From assembly GCF_030689305.1 (NCBI RefSeq), contig NZ_JAUYVM010000015.1:85857-149856 (forward strand): a stretch of 64,000 nt of DNA, given 5' to 3'. The notes beneath the pieces were generated by a model. The model was not told the origin of the DNA. It searched no databases and was given only the letters and a program-made list of their open reading frames with translations. Both the position numbers and the translations under genes were made by a program. Below, in pieces: positions 8,814 to 17,995 of the stretch. Source of the stretch: Vibrio penaeicida. Its GTDB lineage: Bacteria > Pseudomonadota > Gammaproteobacteria > Enterobacterales > Vibrionaceae. Numbering within the stretch: position 1 is the stretch's first letter; every line of letters starts with the position of its first letter.

Positions 8814-8846
8814 AAATCAATAGACACATTAGTGTCTTTTGATTTT
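8814..8846 (+). terminator. Terminator after the RhlE-like gene
   Basis: AAATCAA-t-AGACAC (8814-8827) and GTGTCT-t-TTGATTT (8832-8845) form a 13-bp stem with one T-T mismatch and a 4-nt loop; the distal arm is T-rich. It separates the helicase from the polysaccharide genes. Confidence 0.7.
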
Positions 8847-9000
8847 GCCTTTAAAAGTTGTTTGAGTATGTATAGCATTTAATTATATACGTTGACACAA
8901 TGACAGCCATAAATACTGTTTCTATACTATATGTAAATGATTTTATCTAATCTCATTGCTATCGCTTTTCCTGCATATGAGTAGAGAACAGGACTGATGA

Positions 9001-10578
9001 ATGAAAGCAGACATTTCTCAAAACTCTGTACATACGTTTAAGTCAAGAGCAGGTGCTAGGAAATATCCACGAATCGACTTTCCGGCTATTATTGAAATTG
9101 AAGGGGAACGATTCCCAACAGAAGAGTGGAGTGTCGGTGGATTCTCACTAGATGAGGGAAAGTATCGCGAAGAGAAAGGGCAAAAGCACGAAGGAAAGCT
9201 GTGTTTTGATCTGCCAGTAGGAACTTTTTCAACCGATGTACACTTTGAGGTCATGCGTGTTAATGAAGATGGATTTGTACTAGGGTGTCGTTTCTTCTCG
9301 GTGGATTCTAACCACCAAAAGGCATTACAAAGTATTGTTGATACATACCTTACTGGTGAAGCTATTTCGTTAGATAACATCGCAACTTTTGGTGTAAAAG
9401 CTCAATTACATGAAGAAGAAGAAAAACGAGTTAAACAAAATTGGTGGCGCTTTGGTATTGTTGCTTTTGCTTCAATACTAATTATTGGATTTGCAGTCAC
9501 AGTAATACAAGCTCGCATACTTACTATCAACTCTCAGCATGCTGCAATTAATCAACCTGTTATAAACTTCCGAGCAACTGAGCATGGAATTCTGTATTTA
9601 GCTCGATTAAAGCTAGGAGATAAAATTAAATCGGGTGAGCCGTTATTTCAAATATATTCCGAAACCACGGGTGACCTTCTGGCTGAGAATGAGAGCAAAA
9701 TTAAATCCCTACAGACAGATGTTTCTTTTTATTCAGCTATGAAAGCGCAAACGAGTAAAGCACTAGATAAATACAGAGAGTATTTAAATCGTGAATTATT
9801 GTTAAATGCGGAGAAGCAAAGCCTTTTAAGTGAAATACTCGACAACAAAGAACACCTTCTAAATTTGCACCTGAATGGAAGAGATGGTGGCTGGGTAGAT
9901 ACGGTGACTCATGACGAGCGAAAAATTGATCTTTTAGAGAACAGAAAGCAACTATTAGAACTTCGCTCACAGCAAAAGGAATTGGAAAATCAGCTACAAA
10001 TGCTGGATTTTAATTTTTTAACTGAAAGTGGTTTTACTAATATGAAATCACCTTTTGAACTTTCGGTTCAACAGTCCAAAATCGAATCACATATTAATAT
10101 TCTAGAGGAAAGAAACCAGCAGATTCTCAGAAGAGGATCGACACAATCTCCTTGTGATTGTTATGTGGCAAGAGTTAATGCGATAAGTGGTCAATCTGTA
10201 GAATCTGGAGCATCTATATTGGCTCTCTCACCTATTCCGCTTGAAGAAATTCAGCAAAGTTCTCTTCTCGCATTAATGCCACTTGATAAAGCTCATATGC
10301 TGAAGGAAGGGATGGTTGTCGAGTACACAGTAACAAGCAGTAAAGATGTTCATAAAGGGAATATTTCCCATGTCCAGTTTTATAGTGCCGCGAATCCCCA
10401 GATATTTGATGAATATGGACAACTGTTAGGAGGGTTACCTGAAACACTACCGAGATTAAATCAGTACGCTTTAATTATGGTTTCACTAGATGACGAAAAC
10501 GACAAATTCACACCCAATGAACCAGCGAGAGCAAGCGTGCGGCTTAGTTGGTCTGAATACTTGTCTTACTGGTTTTAA
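9001..10578 (+). CDS. PilZ-domain membrane fusion protein, Alg44-like
   Basis: Residues 10-125 form a PilZ c-di-GMP-binding domain. The RxxxR motif is visible (RAGAR) and the second motif reads ExSxxG (EEWSVGG) with Glu where Asp or Asn is usual. One membrane helix follows (about residues 148-170), then a periplasmic HlyD/biotinyl-lipoyl-like region with a long coiled coil (about 215-350). This is the layout of Alg44, the c-di-GMP-binding co-polymerase of the alginate synthase. The next gene, 3 nt away, encodes an Alg8-like glycosyltransferase, which strongly supports a shared role in c-di-GMP-controlled polysaccharide polymerisation and export. No epimerase, lyase or outer-membrane porin gene is nearby. 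Confidence 0.82.
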   Translation: MKADISQNSVHTFKSRAGARKYPRIDFPAIIEIEGERFPTEEWSVGGFSLDEGKYREEKGQKHEGKLCFDLPVGTFSTDVHFEVMRVNEDGFVLGCRFFSVDSNHQKALQSIVDTYLTGEAISLDNIATFGVKAQLHEEEEKRVKQNWWRFGIVAFASILIIGFAVTVIQARILTINSQHAAINQPVINFRATEHGILYLARLKLGDKIKSGEPLFQIYSETTGDLLAENESKIKSLQTDVSFYSAMKAQTSKALDKYREYLNRELLLNAEKQSLLSEILDNKEHLLNLHLNGRDGGWVDTVTHDERKIDLLENRKQLLELRSQQKELENQLQMLDFNFLTESGFTNMKSPFELSVQQSKIESHINILEERNQQILRRGSTQSPCDCYVARVNAISGQSVESGASILALSPIPLEEIQQSSLLALMPLDKAHMLKEGMVVEYTVTSSKDVHKGNISHVQFYSAANPQIFDEYGQLLGGLPETLPRLNQYALIMVSLDDENDKFTPNEPARASVRLSWSEYLSYWF

Positions 10579-10581
10579 GTT

Positions 10582-12087
10582 ATGGATATTGACAAACTCT
10601 TCGTAAAGGGGTTTTACAAAAATGATCCAGCTTACGTCAGTGAACTTTGGTGGTTAGCGTTCATTACGAGCATTATCATTTTGGCGACAGCTCTTTCATT
10701 CACATACAACATTGAAGTAGACGAGACAACTCTTTGGGTTATCGGTGTAATAGGTCTTTGGAGGTACAGTTGGAAAGCGTTACACCTAATACGAGGCGTG
10801 TATTATGAGCATGTCCGTTATCCTGTTTTAAAGTCGTTAGCCGACATTCAGCTGCGACCACCTGCTGTTTGTGTCGTAATTCCTTGTTTTAGAACCAACC
10901 CAGAGATCATTTCTCCAGTATTTAAAGCATTGTTAGATGAGATAGAAGACTTTGGTGTGTCTGCGCATGTGGTTGCATGCATCACAGATGAAGCAGACAT
11001 GAACCTTATTGAGAGGCAGTTCGAGAAACTAAGAGGTCAGGTGCCTATCAACCTGCACATCATTTATCAAGATGGGACAGGTAAACGCAGTACAATGGCC
11101 GACGCTTTAACACTACTGGTAGAAAAAGCGAATGTACCAAAAGCAGGAGTTATGATCCTTATGGATGGGGATACTGTTATACCAACAGGTACGCTACAAA
11201 CAGTGTCTCGATTTTTTATGAAATACCATGATCTTGGGGCATTAACAACAAATAACGAACCCTTTGTTAGGGGAGGATCTGTTAGCCGGCAGTGGTATAG
11301 GCAGAGAATGGCACTTCGACATTTCTATATGTGTTCACTTAGTCTTGATTCGAAAGTCTTGGTGCTTACAGGGAGGTTCTCGGCATTTCGATCTTCTGTT
11401 GCTCTTTCACATGAGTTCATCGAATCTTTAAGAAACGATTATCTCAAACATTGGAGATATGGAAAGATACGTATGTTAACCGGAGATGATAAAAGTACTT
11501 GGCACTACATTCTAAAGAACCGTTGGAAAATGTTATACCTACCAGATGTTATCGTTGGTTGCTTGGAAGATGCGCCCTCCTCGAATTTCTTCCGTTCCAG
11601 TATTTCGTTAATGACACGGTGGTACGGCAATATGCTAAGAGGAAACATTCGGTCAATGGCGATTTCTCCGAATACTACTGGATGGTTTCTATGGTTCTGT
11701 CTATTAGATCAGAGAGTTAGCATGCTTACAACATTAATTGGACCCATATTAGCGCTCACTATGTCGGCATATCTTGGAGTCTCAATACTGGTGTCTTATT
11801 TATTATGGGTGATTCTAACTCGATCGGCACATGTCTTATTAATAGCTATATCAAGTGGTAAGATCCACCCTCTATTTGTTGCCCTTTTATGGTATGAGCA
11901 GCTGGTTGGTTCCTTGCTAAAAATATACCTTCTTTTCCATCCAAATATACAGAAATGGACTAGGCAGGATATTTCTATTCACACAAATACGAGCACATTT
12001 AATGACAAATTAAAAATATGGATACCTCACATTGAAACAGCAGCGGTGCTCTGTGTATTGATAACATTTATACTCTTTATGTACTGA
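10582..12087 (+). CDS. Family 2 processive glycosyltransferase, Alg8-like
   Basis: The 501-residue integral membrane protein has two N-terminal helices, a cytoplasmic GT-A domain and a cluster of C-terminal helices. Catalytic landmarks are ITDEAD, the metal-binding DGD (LMDGDTVIP), TGDDKSTW containing the catalytic acidic pair, and the product-site SLMTRWYGNMLR that replaces QxxRW. TGDDKSTW and RWxGNMLR are hallmarks of Alg8-type mannuronan synthases rather than cellulose synthases. It would extend a polysaccharide from an NDP-sugar and pass it across the inner membrane, activated through the PilZ partner encoded just upstream. The actual sugar cannot be read from sequence. Confidence 0.85.
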   Translation: MDIDKLFVKGFYKNDPAYVSELWWLAFITSIIILATALSFTYNIEVDETTLWVIGVIGLWRYSWKALHLIRGVYYEHVRYPVLKSLADIQLRPPAVCVVIPCFRTNPEIISPVFKALLDEIEDFGVSAHVVACITDEADMNLIERQFEKLRGQVPINLHIIYQDGTGKRSTMADALTLLVEKANVPKAGVMILMDGDTVIPTGTLQTVSRFFMKYHDLGALTTNNEPFVRGGSVSRQWYRQRMALRHFYMCSLSLDSKVLVLTGRFSAFRSSVALSHEFIESLRNDYLKHWRYGKIRMLTGDDKSTWHYILKNRWKMLYLPDVIVGCLEDAPSSNFFRSSISLMTRWYGNMLRGNIRSMAISPNTTGWFLWFCLLDQRVSMLTTLIGPILALTMSAYLGVSILVSYLLWVILTRSAHVLLIAISSGKIHPLFVALLWYEQLVGSLLKIYLLFHPNIQKWTRQDISIHTNTSTFNDKLKIWIPHIETAAVLCVLITFILFMY

Positions 12088-12146
12088 TGAACGCTACCGT
12101 TGCGCCATATCATGCTGATTTGATTAGCTGGATTTAGAAACAAGAA

Positions 12147-12182
12147 AACATCACGTTTCGCTGACTGCTAAAACGCGATGTT
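12147..12182. terminator. Bidirectional terminator between the polysaccharide genes and the XRE regulator
   Basis: AACATC-a-CGTTT and AAACG-c-GATGTT form an imperfect 11-bp stem. On the minus strand a T-rich tract follows; on the plus strand the following tract is TTCCCTTT. It lies between two convergent genes and can serve both. Confidence 0.65.
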
Positions 12183-12215
12183 CCCTTTATAGTTCTATGT
12201 TCCCTTTATAGTTCT
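12178..12215. repeat. Tandem 19-bp duplication over a stop codon
   Basis: The 19-bp unit ATGTTCCCTTTATAGTTCT occurs twice back to back. The second copy contains the last codons and TAA stop of the XRE regulator on the minus strand, so the first copy is a duplicated gene end. Confidence 0.85.
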
Positions 12216-13741
12216 ATGTCACTGTAGCACTTAGGCACGCGAGGGCAAACAGCACCGCGTGAACAAATCAAGCGAGCCCGATTATCAATCCCACGCTCTA
12301 CCCAATTGATGTTAAGAATTCGCGCGACGGTCATTAGCAATTTTCGAACTTTAAGCGGAATGATTGCCGTACCCCCATTTTGAACGCATGCGTCCTTTAA
12401 GAGATTAGCGACGGCAACAGAATCATGTCCCTGCGCATCAATTGCAGGGTTGAGATCCACACCGGTACATAAAACGTGCGGATTCCCCGCCAAATCCATG
12501 ACTTTCTTCGACTCACAGCAGTAAATGTGAGGGACGTCGTTTTGGTAAAGAATGGAAATTTGCGCAACGGTTTTATCATCATTCAGCTTGTCATCATTAG
12601 ACACCATTCGAAATACCGACCAGTGCTGGCAAGGATCTTCCACCATCCGCATATTTCCCCATGGAAGGGGGATGCCGTTTCCGCGGTAGACCGCTTTGAG
12701 TTTTCCTGGGTTATAGGCATCGAAATAGTGCCAGTGAGGGTAGGGAGAAACCGCTGTCATACGCCGCATTGCAATGGATTCAGATACGCCAGCTTGTTTA
12801 CAAACGTCGATCTCATAGCCATTTCTATCGAGTAACTGACGGAAAGGAACCCGTGGGCAGAGTAGAGCACCAGCAAAGAAAGAGCACTCGAAGTCTCGCC
12901 AAGCATGGAGAATCTTGGTGGAATCCAATTCAACAGATCCGCCAGACTTAGATTCATCACGAACCTCATAGCTTGGGTTACTGTCGGCAACGACCATACT
13001 TTTCTCACCATCTCCATCATGCAGAACCATATGCCCGATGTTGACCGCTAAATCGTATTTAAGGCGAATAGAATCTTTCTTCAAAGACTTATTCAAATGT
13101 AAGGTAGCTGGCGCTTCAAAGTAAGAGCGAAGAACACGATGAACTTCTATACCATTAGAGCTCATACTGCTTTGCGTTGATTTTTCAAACCATTTGATCT
13201 TCAAACCTACGTTTTCACAGATTTCGAGCAAATCTTCCACACTCAGTGGCATTCGCTTTTTACCGATTTCTTCTGCTGCACGTTCCAGATCAGGGAAGTG
13301 GTTTTGGTGATGCTCTTGGTGAGCACGTATCAGCAAATGCGCAAACTGCCGGCCTGTTGTTCCGGTCTGAGAGAGCATTTCAGGAATAGCGATTTGTAGA
13401 ATCTCATTAGAGAAAAGAAAACTGGGCTCCAGCGCCATTCCCCGAATACCACCACGGCTTCCTTTCTCTGGCACAATCTCTTTCTGATCGTGCGCATCAT
13501 CTAGAAACCACTGCACATTTTTCTGAAAAACAGACGCGATTACTTCCAGCATATCTTCACTCGGCACCCGTTTTCCTCGCTCTATCATCGACAAATACGA
13601 GACAGAAGGTGCGGATTCAGGGTCCAGTTTTACACAGCGTGACGACAGATCTTCCAGCGTTAAATTGTTTCTTTTCCGTAGGTTACGGATTTTTGTGCCC
13701 AAAAAATGGGATTGTCTAAATAGACTTTTTGTATTTTTCAT
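12206..13741 (-). CDS. XRE-family regulator with degenerate IrrE-like and DUF2083 regions, RamB/ScfR type
   Basis: The 511-residue protein opens with a helix-turn-helix (about residues 14-85; LGTKIRNLRKRNNLTLEDLS, MIERGKRVPS). The middle resembles the IrrE/ImmA peptidase region, but the HExxH site reads GHMVLH, so it is probably not a protease. The C-terminal part (about 290-420) matches the short-chain-fatty-acid regulator type domain (CSFFAGALLCPRVPF), and four cysteines cluster at the end. Family members such as RamB and ScfR control acetate, propionate and glyoxylate metabolism. It is divergent from malate synthase and isocitrate lyase genes, so it most likely regulates them. Three phased repeats lie directly upstream of its start. 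Confidence 0.85.
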   Translation of the reverse strand: MKNTKSLFRQSHFLGTKIRNLRKRNNLTLEDLSSRCVKLDPESAPSVSYLSMIERGKRVPSEDMLEVIASVFQKNVQWFLDDAHDQKEIVPEKGSRGGIRGMALEPSFLFSNEILQIAIPEMLSQTGTTGRQFAHLLIRAHQEHHQNHFPDLERAAEEIGKKRMPLSVEDLLEICENVGLKIKWFEKSTQSSMSSNGIEVHRVLRSYFEAPATLHLNKSLKKDSIRLKYDLAVNIGHMVLHDGDGEKSMVVADSNPSYEVRDESKSGGSVELDSTKILHAWRDFECSFFAGALLCPRVPFRQLLDRNGYEIDVCKQAGVSESIAMRRMTAVSPYPHWHYFDAYNPGKLKAVYRGNGIPLPWGNMRMVEDPCQHWSVFRMVSNDDKLNDDKTVAQISILYQNDVPHIYCCESKKVMDLAGNPHVLCTGVDLNPAIDAQGHDSVAVANLLKDACVQNGGTAIIPLKVRKLLMTVARILNINWVERGIDNRARLICSRGAVCPRVPKCYSDIEL

Positions 13742-13743
13742 AG

Positions 13744-13785
13744 TTGTAAAATTTACATTGTGAAATTTTCTTTGTGAAATTTTAG
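13744..13785. promoter_or_regulatory. Three TTGTRAAATTT repeats with exact 14-bp phasing
   Basis: Copies begin at 13744 (TTGTAAAATTTACA), 13758 (TTGTGAAATTTTCT) and 13772 (TTGTGAAATTTTAG). The first contains the perfect palindrome TGTAAA-A-TTTACA. They sit 3-45 bp upstream of the regulator's start codon, in the divergent region shared with malate synthase. This is a likely operator for the XRE regulator, giving autoregulation and control of the glyoxylate genes. Confidence 0.6.
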
Positions 13786-13887
13786 TAAATATTTAGTTAA
13801 AGTGAATGTGTAGCGAACAATAAGCGAGCAGAAATGATTCAAAAGGAGAAGCTGCTCACTTAATCAACACTTTCCCTAAGGGAATAA

Positions 13888-16098
13888 ATGAATATACAGA
13901 CCAAGAATTTCACGAGGAATGAAGCGATGAGTCTACCGAAAACAAAGGAATGTCATTTTCATCAAGGCTTCTATGAGTTCATCAATCAAGAAGTACTGCC
14001 ATTAACCGATTTGGAACCCAACGAGTTTTGGGAAAACGTGGCACGTTTAGTCAGCGATCTCACGCCTCGTAATCAAGCTTTACTGGCGAAGAGACATCAA
14101 TTACAAACTCAGATTGACCAATTTCACCGTGAAAATCGCTCCTTCTCTCAAAACCAATATCAATCGTTTTTAGAAGAAATTGGCTACTTAGAAGAAGAGG
14201 GACCGGACTTTCAAATCGAAACGCGAAACGTAGATGAAGAAATCGCTTCAATTGCAGGACCACAACTTGTTGTTCCGATTCGCAACGCTCGATTTGCTTT
14301 GAATGCTGCTAACGCGAGATGGGGAAGTTTGTACGATGCGCTTTACGGCACCGACGTGATTAGCCAAAACGGCGCGGGTATGAACGTAGGTAAAAAATAC
14401 AATCAAGCACGTGGCAAAAAAGTGATTGCGTTTGCAAAAGACTTTTTGGACGAAGTTTTCCCGCTTAACGAAGGTTCGCACCACGACGTTGAAAGTTACA
14501 CCGTTTACTTCAAAAACCTGCTGGCTTTTTTCCCTGATGGTACTCAAGCGGGCTTGAAACACCCTGGGCAATTTGTGGCAGCAAGCGATCTCGATAGAGA
14601 GCCGACATCGATCATTTTAAGAAACAACGGTCTTCATATTGAAATGATCATCAACAGCTGCGGGACCATTGGTAGTCAAGACTTAGCAGGCATTGATGAC
14701 ATTCAAATTGAATCGGCAATGTCGACCATTATGGACTTTGAAGATTCCATAGCCGCAGTCGACGGCGACGACAAAGTAGAGGCTTACACCAACTGGTTAG
14801 GATTAGTAACGGGGTCACTAAAGTCTGAGTTTACCAAAAATGGCAAAACCCTAACGCGTAAGTTAAATGACGACAAAGTGTACACCGGACGAAATGGCGA
14901 CGACTACACCCTACATGGTCGTTCGCTTCTCATGATTCGAAACGTTGGTCACCTTATGGGGATCGACTTAATGACAGACCAAGAAGGAAACGAGGTGCCA
15001 GAAGGCATCATGGATGCCATCGTTACGTCTCTCATTGGCAGTATTGCCATCAAGAATTCAAGCGCATGTCGCGTCTCGAACAGTAGAACAGGAAGTATCT
15101 ACATAGTGAAGCCCAAGATGCACGGACCTGAAGAGGTTACGTTTTCCTGTGAACTGTTTAGCCGTGTTGAGTCCATGTTAGGTCTCGCTCCCAATACTTT
15201 AAAAATCGGGATTATGGACGAAGAACGCCGCACTTCATTAAACCTTAAAGAGTGTATTCGCCAAGCGAAAAACAGAGTGGTGTTCATCAACACGGGATTT
15301 TTGGACCGAACTGGTGACGAAATTCATACCAGTATGGAAGCCGGTCCCTTTCTTCCAAAAGGTGAGATCAAAAATCAGCCATGGATTGCTGCTTATGAGC
15401 AAAACAATGTCGCGGTTGGTCTTGCCTGCGGTTTCTCTGGAAAAGCCCAAATTGGTAAAGGAATGTGGGCGATGCCAGATGAAATGGCAGAGATGATGAA
15501 ACAAAAAGTGGCCCACCCATTATCTGGGGCAACCACAGCTTGGGTGCCATCACCAACAGCAGCCACTTTGCATGCTTTGCATTATCACCGAGTGAATGTT
15601 TTTGAATGCCAAAAGGCATTAGAAATAGACGCAGATTCACTCAAAAATAACATGTTGAAAATAGCCTTAATGCCACAAGAAACCAATTTAACAGCACAGG
15701 ATATTGAGCAAGAGCTGGAGAATAACATTCAAGGGATTCTGGGCTATGTGGTTCGTTGGGTCGAAATGGGAGTGGGGTGTTCGAAAGTGCCAGACATCAA
15801 CAATGTAGGCTTGATGGAAGACAGAGCGACATTACGTATTTCCAGCCAACACATTGCGAACTGGCTAGCACATAAAGTGTGCAAAAAGGAACAAGTTGAG
15901 AGCATTTTAGCGAGAATGGCTAAAGTGGTCGACGACCAAAACGAAGGCGAAAGTGGCTACACACCTATGACGCCAGACATTGAATCGAGCACTGCGTATC
16001 AAGCTGCCAGAGCATTGATATTTAAAGGCGCAGCGCAGCCAAGCGGCTACACAGAACCGGTACTTCATGAATACCGAAAGCAAGCAAAGTATCGATAA
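13888..16098 (+). CDS. glcB: Malate synthase G
   Basis: Condenses glyoxylate with acetyl-CoA to malate. Its 736 residues are the G-isoform length (about 720), longer than the A form. Recognisable segments are MDFEDSIAAVDGDDKVEAY followed by NWLGLVTG, the TLHGRSLLMIRNVGHLM region, the MEDRATLRISSQHIANWL segment near the C-terminus, and the Asp/Cys active-site neighbourhood around VEMGVGCSKVPD. AAGGGA lies 5 nt before the ATG at 13888. It is followed 79 bp later by isocitrate lyase, so the two bypass enzymes are probably one transcript. Use of the G isoform beside aceA, instead of aceB, is common in Vibrio and pseudomonads. Confidence 0.93.
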   Translation: MNIQTKNFTRNEAMSLPKTKECHFHQGFYEFINQEVLPLTDLEPNEFWENVARLVSDLTPRNQALLAKRHQLQTQIDQFHRENRSFSQNQYQSFLEEIGYLEEEGPDFQIETRNVDEEIASIAGPQLVVPIRNARFALNAANARWGSLYDALYGTDVISQNGAGMNVGKKYNQARGKKVIAFAKDFLDEVFPLNEGSHHDVESYTVYFKNLLAFFPDGTQAGLKHPGQFVAASDLDREPTSIILRNNGLHIEMIINSCGTIGSQDLAGIDDIQIESAMSTIMDFEDSIAAVDGDDKVEAYTNWLGLVTGSLKSEFTKNGKTLTRKLNDDKVYTGRNGDDYTLHGRSLLMIRNVGHLMGIDLMTDQEGNEVPEGIMDAIVTSLIGSIAIKNSSACRVSNSRTGSIYIVKPKMHGPEEVTFSCELFSRVESMLGLAPNTLKIGIMDEERRTSLNLKECIRQAKNRVVFINTGFLDRTGDEIHTSMEAGPFLPKGEIKNQPWIAAYEQNNVAVGLACGFSGKAQIGKGMWAMPDEMAEMMKQKVAHPLSGATTAWVPSPTAATLHALHYHRVNVFECQKALEIDADSLKNNMLKIALMPQETNLTAQDIEQELENNIQGILGYVVRWVEMGVGCSKVPDINNVGLMEDRATLRISSQHIANWLAHKVCKKEQVESILARMAKVVDDQNEGESGYTPMTPDIESSTAYQAARALIFKGAAQPSGYTEPVLHEYRKQAKYR

Positions 16099-16177
16099 AT
16101 TAGCAGTTGTATATTCAAGAAAATGATTAGAAACATCCAATAACGTGAACACAATAAAATATTAAAAGAGAGATACC

Positions 16178-17776
16178 ATGGAAAATTACAGAACGGAAAC
16201 CCAAAAGGCAGACGAACTTATCCAGCAACAAGGACAAACTTGGGCGGCAATTAACCCTGAATATGTGGCACGTATGCGTCTTCAAAACCGATTTCAATCT
16301 GGTTTAGACATTGCTCGCTATACAGCAAAAATCATGCGTGAAGATATGGAAGCGTATGATAACAACAGCGAGAATTACACGCAGTCTCTCGGTTGTTGGC
16401 ATGGGTTTGTCGGCCAGCAGAAAATGATTTCCATTAAAAAGCATTTTGAAACCACTCGTGGCCGTTACCTGTACCTTTCTGGCTGGATGGTCGCAGCGCT
16501 TCGTTCTGAGTTCGGTCCTCTGCCAGATCAGTCAATGCATGAAAAAACCACGGTTCCGATGCTAATTGAAGAGCTATACACCTTTTTAAAACAAGCGGAT
16601 GCTCGCGAGCTTAACCACCTGTACAAAGAATTAGATGGTGCGCGTAACTCCGGTGATACAGTGAAAGCACAAGCGGTTCAAAATCAAATCGATAATTTTG
16701 AAACCCACATCGTGCCGATCGTCGCTGACATCGATGCCGGTTTTGGTAATGAAGAAGCAACGTACTTACTGGCGAAAAAAATGATTGAAGCTGGGGCGTG
16801 CTGTATCCAAATTGAAAACCAAGTATCGGATGCGAAGCAATGTGGTCACCAAGATGGCAAAGTAACGGTTCCACACGAAGACTTCTTAGCGAAAATTAAT
16901 GCCGTTCGCTACGCATTCTTGGAGTTGGGTGTCGACGACGGTGTGATTGTGGCGCGTACGGATTCATTAGGTGCTGGCCTTACTCAGAAAATCCCAGTAT
17001 CGCAAACCGCGGGCGATTTGGCGGACCAATACAATGAGTTCATTGATGGGGAAGAAATCAGCTCACTCAGCGATTTAGACAGTGGCGACATGGTATTGAA
17101 GCAGGGCGAGAAGTACATTAAGCCGACTCGTTTGCCAAATGGTTTGGTACGTTTCAAACCGAATACGGGTGAAGATCGTGTGGTGTTAGACTGCATAACT
17201 TCTTTGCAAAATGGTGCTGACCTTCTTTGGATTGAAACCGAGAAACCACACGTTCAGCAAATCGCGAGTATGGTAAACCGCATCCGTGAAGTGATTCCAA
17301 ATGCGAAGTTGGTATACAACAACAGCCCTTCATTCAACTGGACATTAAGCTTCCGTCAGCAAACATTTGATGCATGGGCAGCAGAAGGTAAAGACGTGTC
17401 AAGCTACGAACGTGATAAATTGATGAGCAGTGTGTACGACGATTCAGAACTCGCAGTATCTGCGGATGAAAAAATCCAAAGCTTCCAACGAGACGCTGCA
17501 AGAGAGGCGGGTATTTTCCACCACTTGATTACTTTACCGACTTACCACACAGCGGCATTGTCTACCGACAACCTCGCGAAGGAATACTTTGGCGAGAAAG
17601 GTATGTTAGCGTACGTGAAAGAAGTACAGCGCAAAGAAATCCGTCAAGGCTTGGCATCGGTTAAACACCAAGATATGTCGGGTTCTAACATTGGGGATGA
17701 TCACAAAGAGTACTTCTCTGGAGAGCAAGCGCTGAAAGCCTCTGGTGAAAACAACACCATGAATCAATTCGCTTAA
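16178..17776 (+). CDS. aceA: Isocitrate lyase, long form
   Basis: Splits isocitrate to glyoxylate and succinate, the first glyoxylate-shunt step. The 532 residues place it with the long bacterial lyases (about 530), not the 430-residue E. coli type. Visible are the metal-binding PIVADIDAGFGN, the CIQIENQ segment, the active-site signature AKQCGHQDGKV (usual form KKCGH, here Gln for the second Lys), the VARTDSLGAG segment and NNSPSFNW. A clear GAGAGA ribosome binding site precedes ATG 16178. It follows malate synthase G and ends at a strong terminator, so glcB-aceA is a complete unit facing the XRE regulator. Confidence 0.95.
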   Translation: MENYRTETQKADELIQQQGQTWAAINPEYVARMRLQNRFQSGLDIARYTAKIMREDMEAYDNNSENYTQSLGCWHGFVGQQKMISIKKHFETTRGRYLYLSGWMVAALRSEFGPLPDQSMHEKTTVPMLIEELYTFLKQADARELNHLYKELDGARNSGDTVKAQAVQNQIDNFETHIVPIVADIDAGFGNEEATYLLAKKMIEAGACCIQIENQVSDAKQCGHQDGKVTVPHEDFLAKINAVRYAFLELGVDDGVIVARTDSLGAGLTQKIPVSQTAGDLADQYNEFIDGEEISSLSDLDSGDMVLKQGEKYIKPTRLPNGLVRFKPNTGEDRVVLDCITSLQNGADLLWIETEKPHVQQIASMVNRIREVIPNAKLVYNNSPSFNWTLSFRQQTFDAWAAEGKDVSSYERDKLMSSVYDDSELAVSADEKIQSFQRDAAREAGIFHHLITLPTYHTAALSTDNLAKEYFGEKGMLAYVKEVQRKEIRQGLASVKHQDMSGSNIGDDHKEYFSGEQALKASGENNTMNQFA

Positions 17777-17795
17777 AAAAGCGGATTAATTAGGG

Positions 17796-17830
17796 AACGC
17801 TAACCTTTTAAAAGGTTGGCGTTTTTTTGT
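17796..17830 (+). terminator. Terminator of glcB-aceA
   Basis: AACGC-t-AACCTTTT pairs with AAAAGGTT-g-GCGTT and is followed by seven T. It closes the glyoxylate-shunt transcript. Confidence 0.9.
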
Positions 17831-17995
17831 TTTTATTGTGCAGATATTTTGGTCTTTTAGGGGGTATTAATACTGTCTTTATGTACGATTCGATTGAATA
17901 TCACTCTTCGGCATTTTTGGTTTGGAATAGTGCGCGTTTGGTAAAGTTGGTCTCCAACGCCATTTAGTGAAGCGTTAAACAGCGATAGGGGTTTT

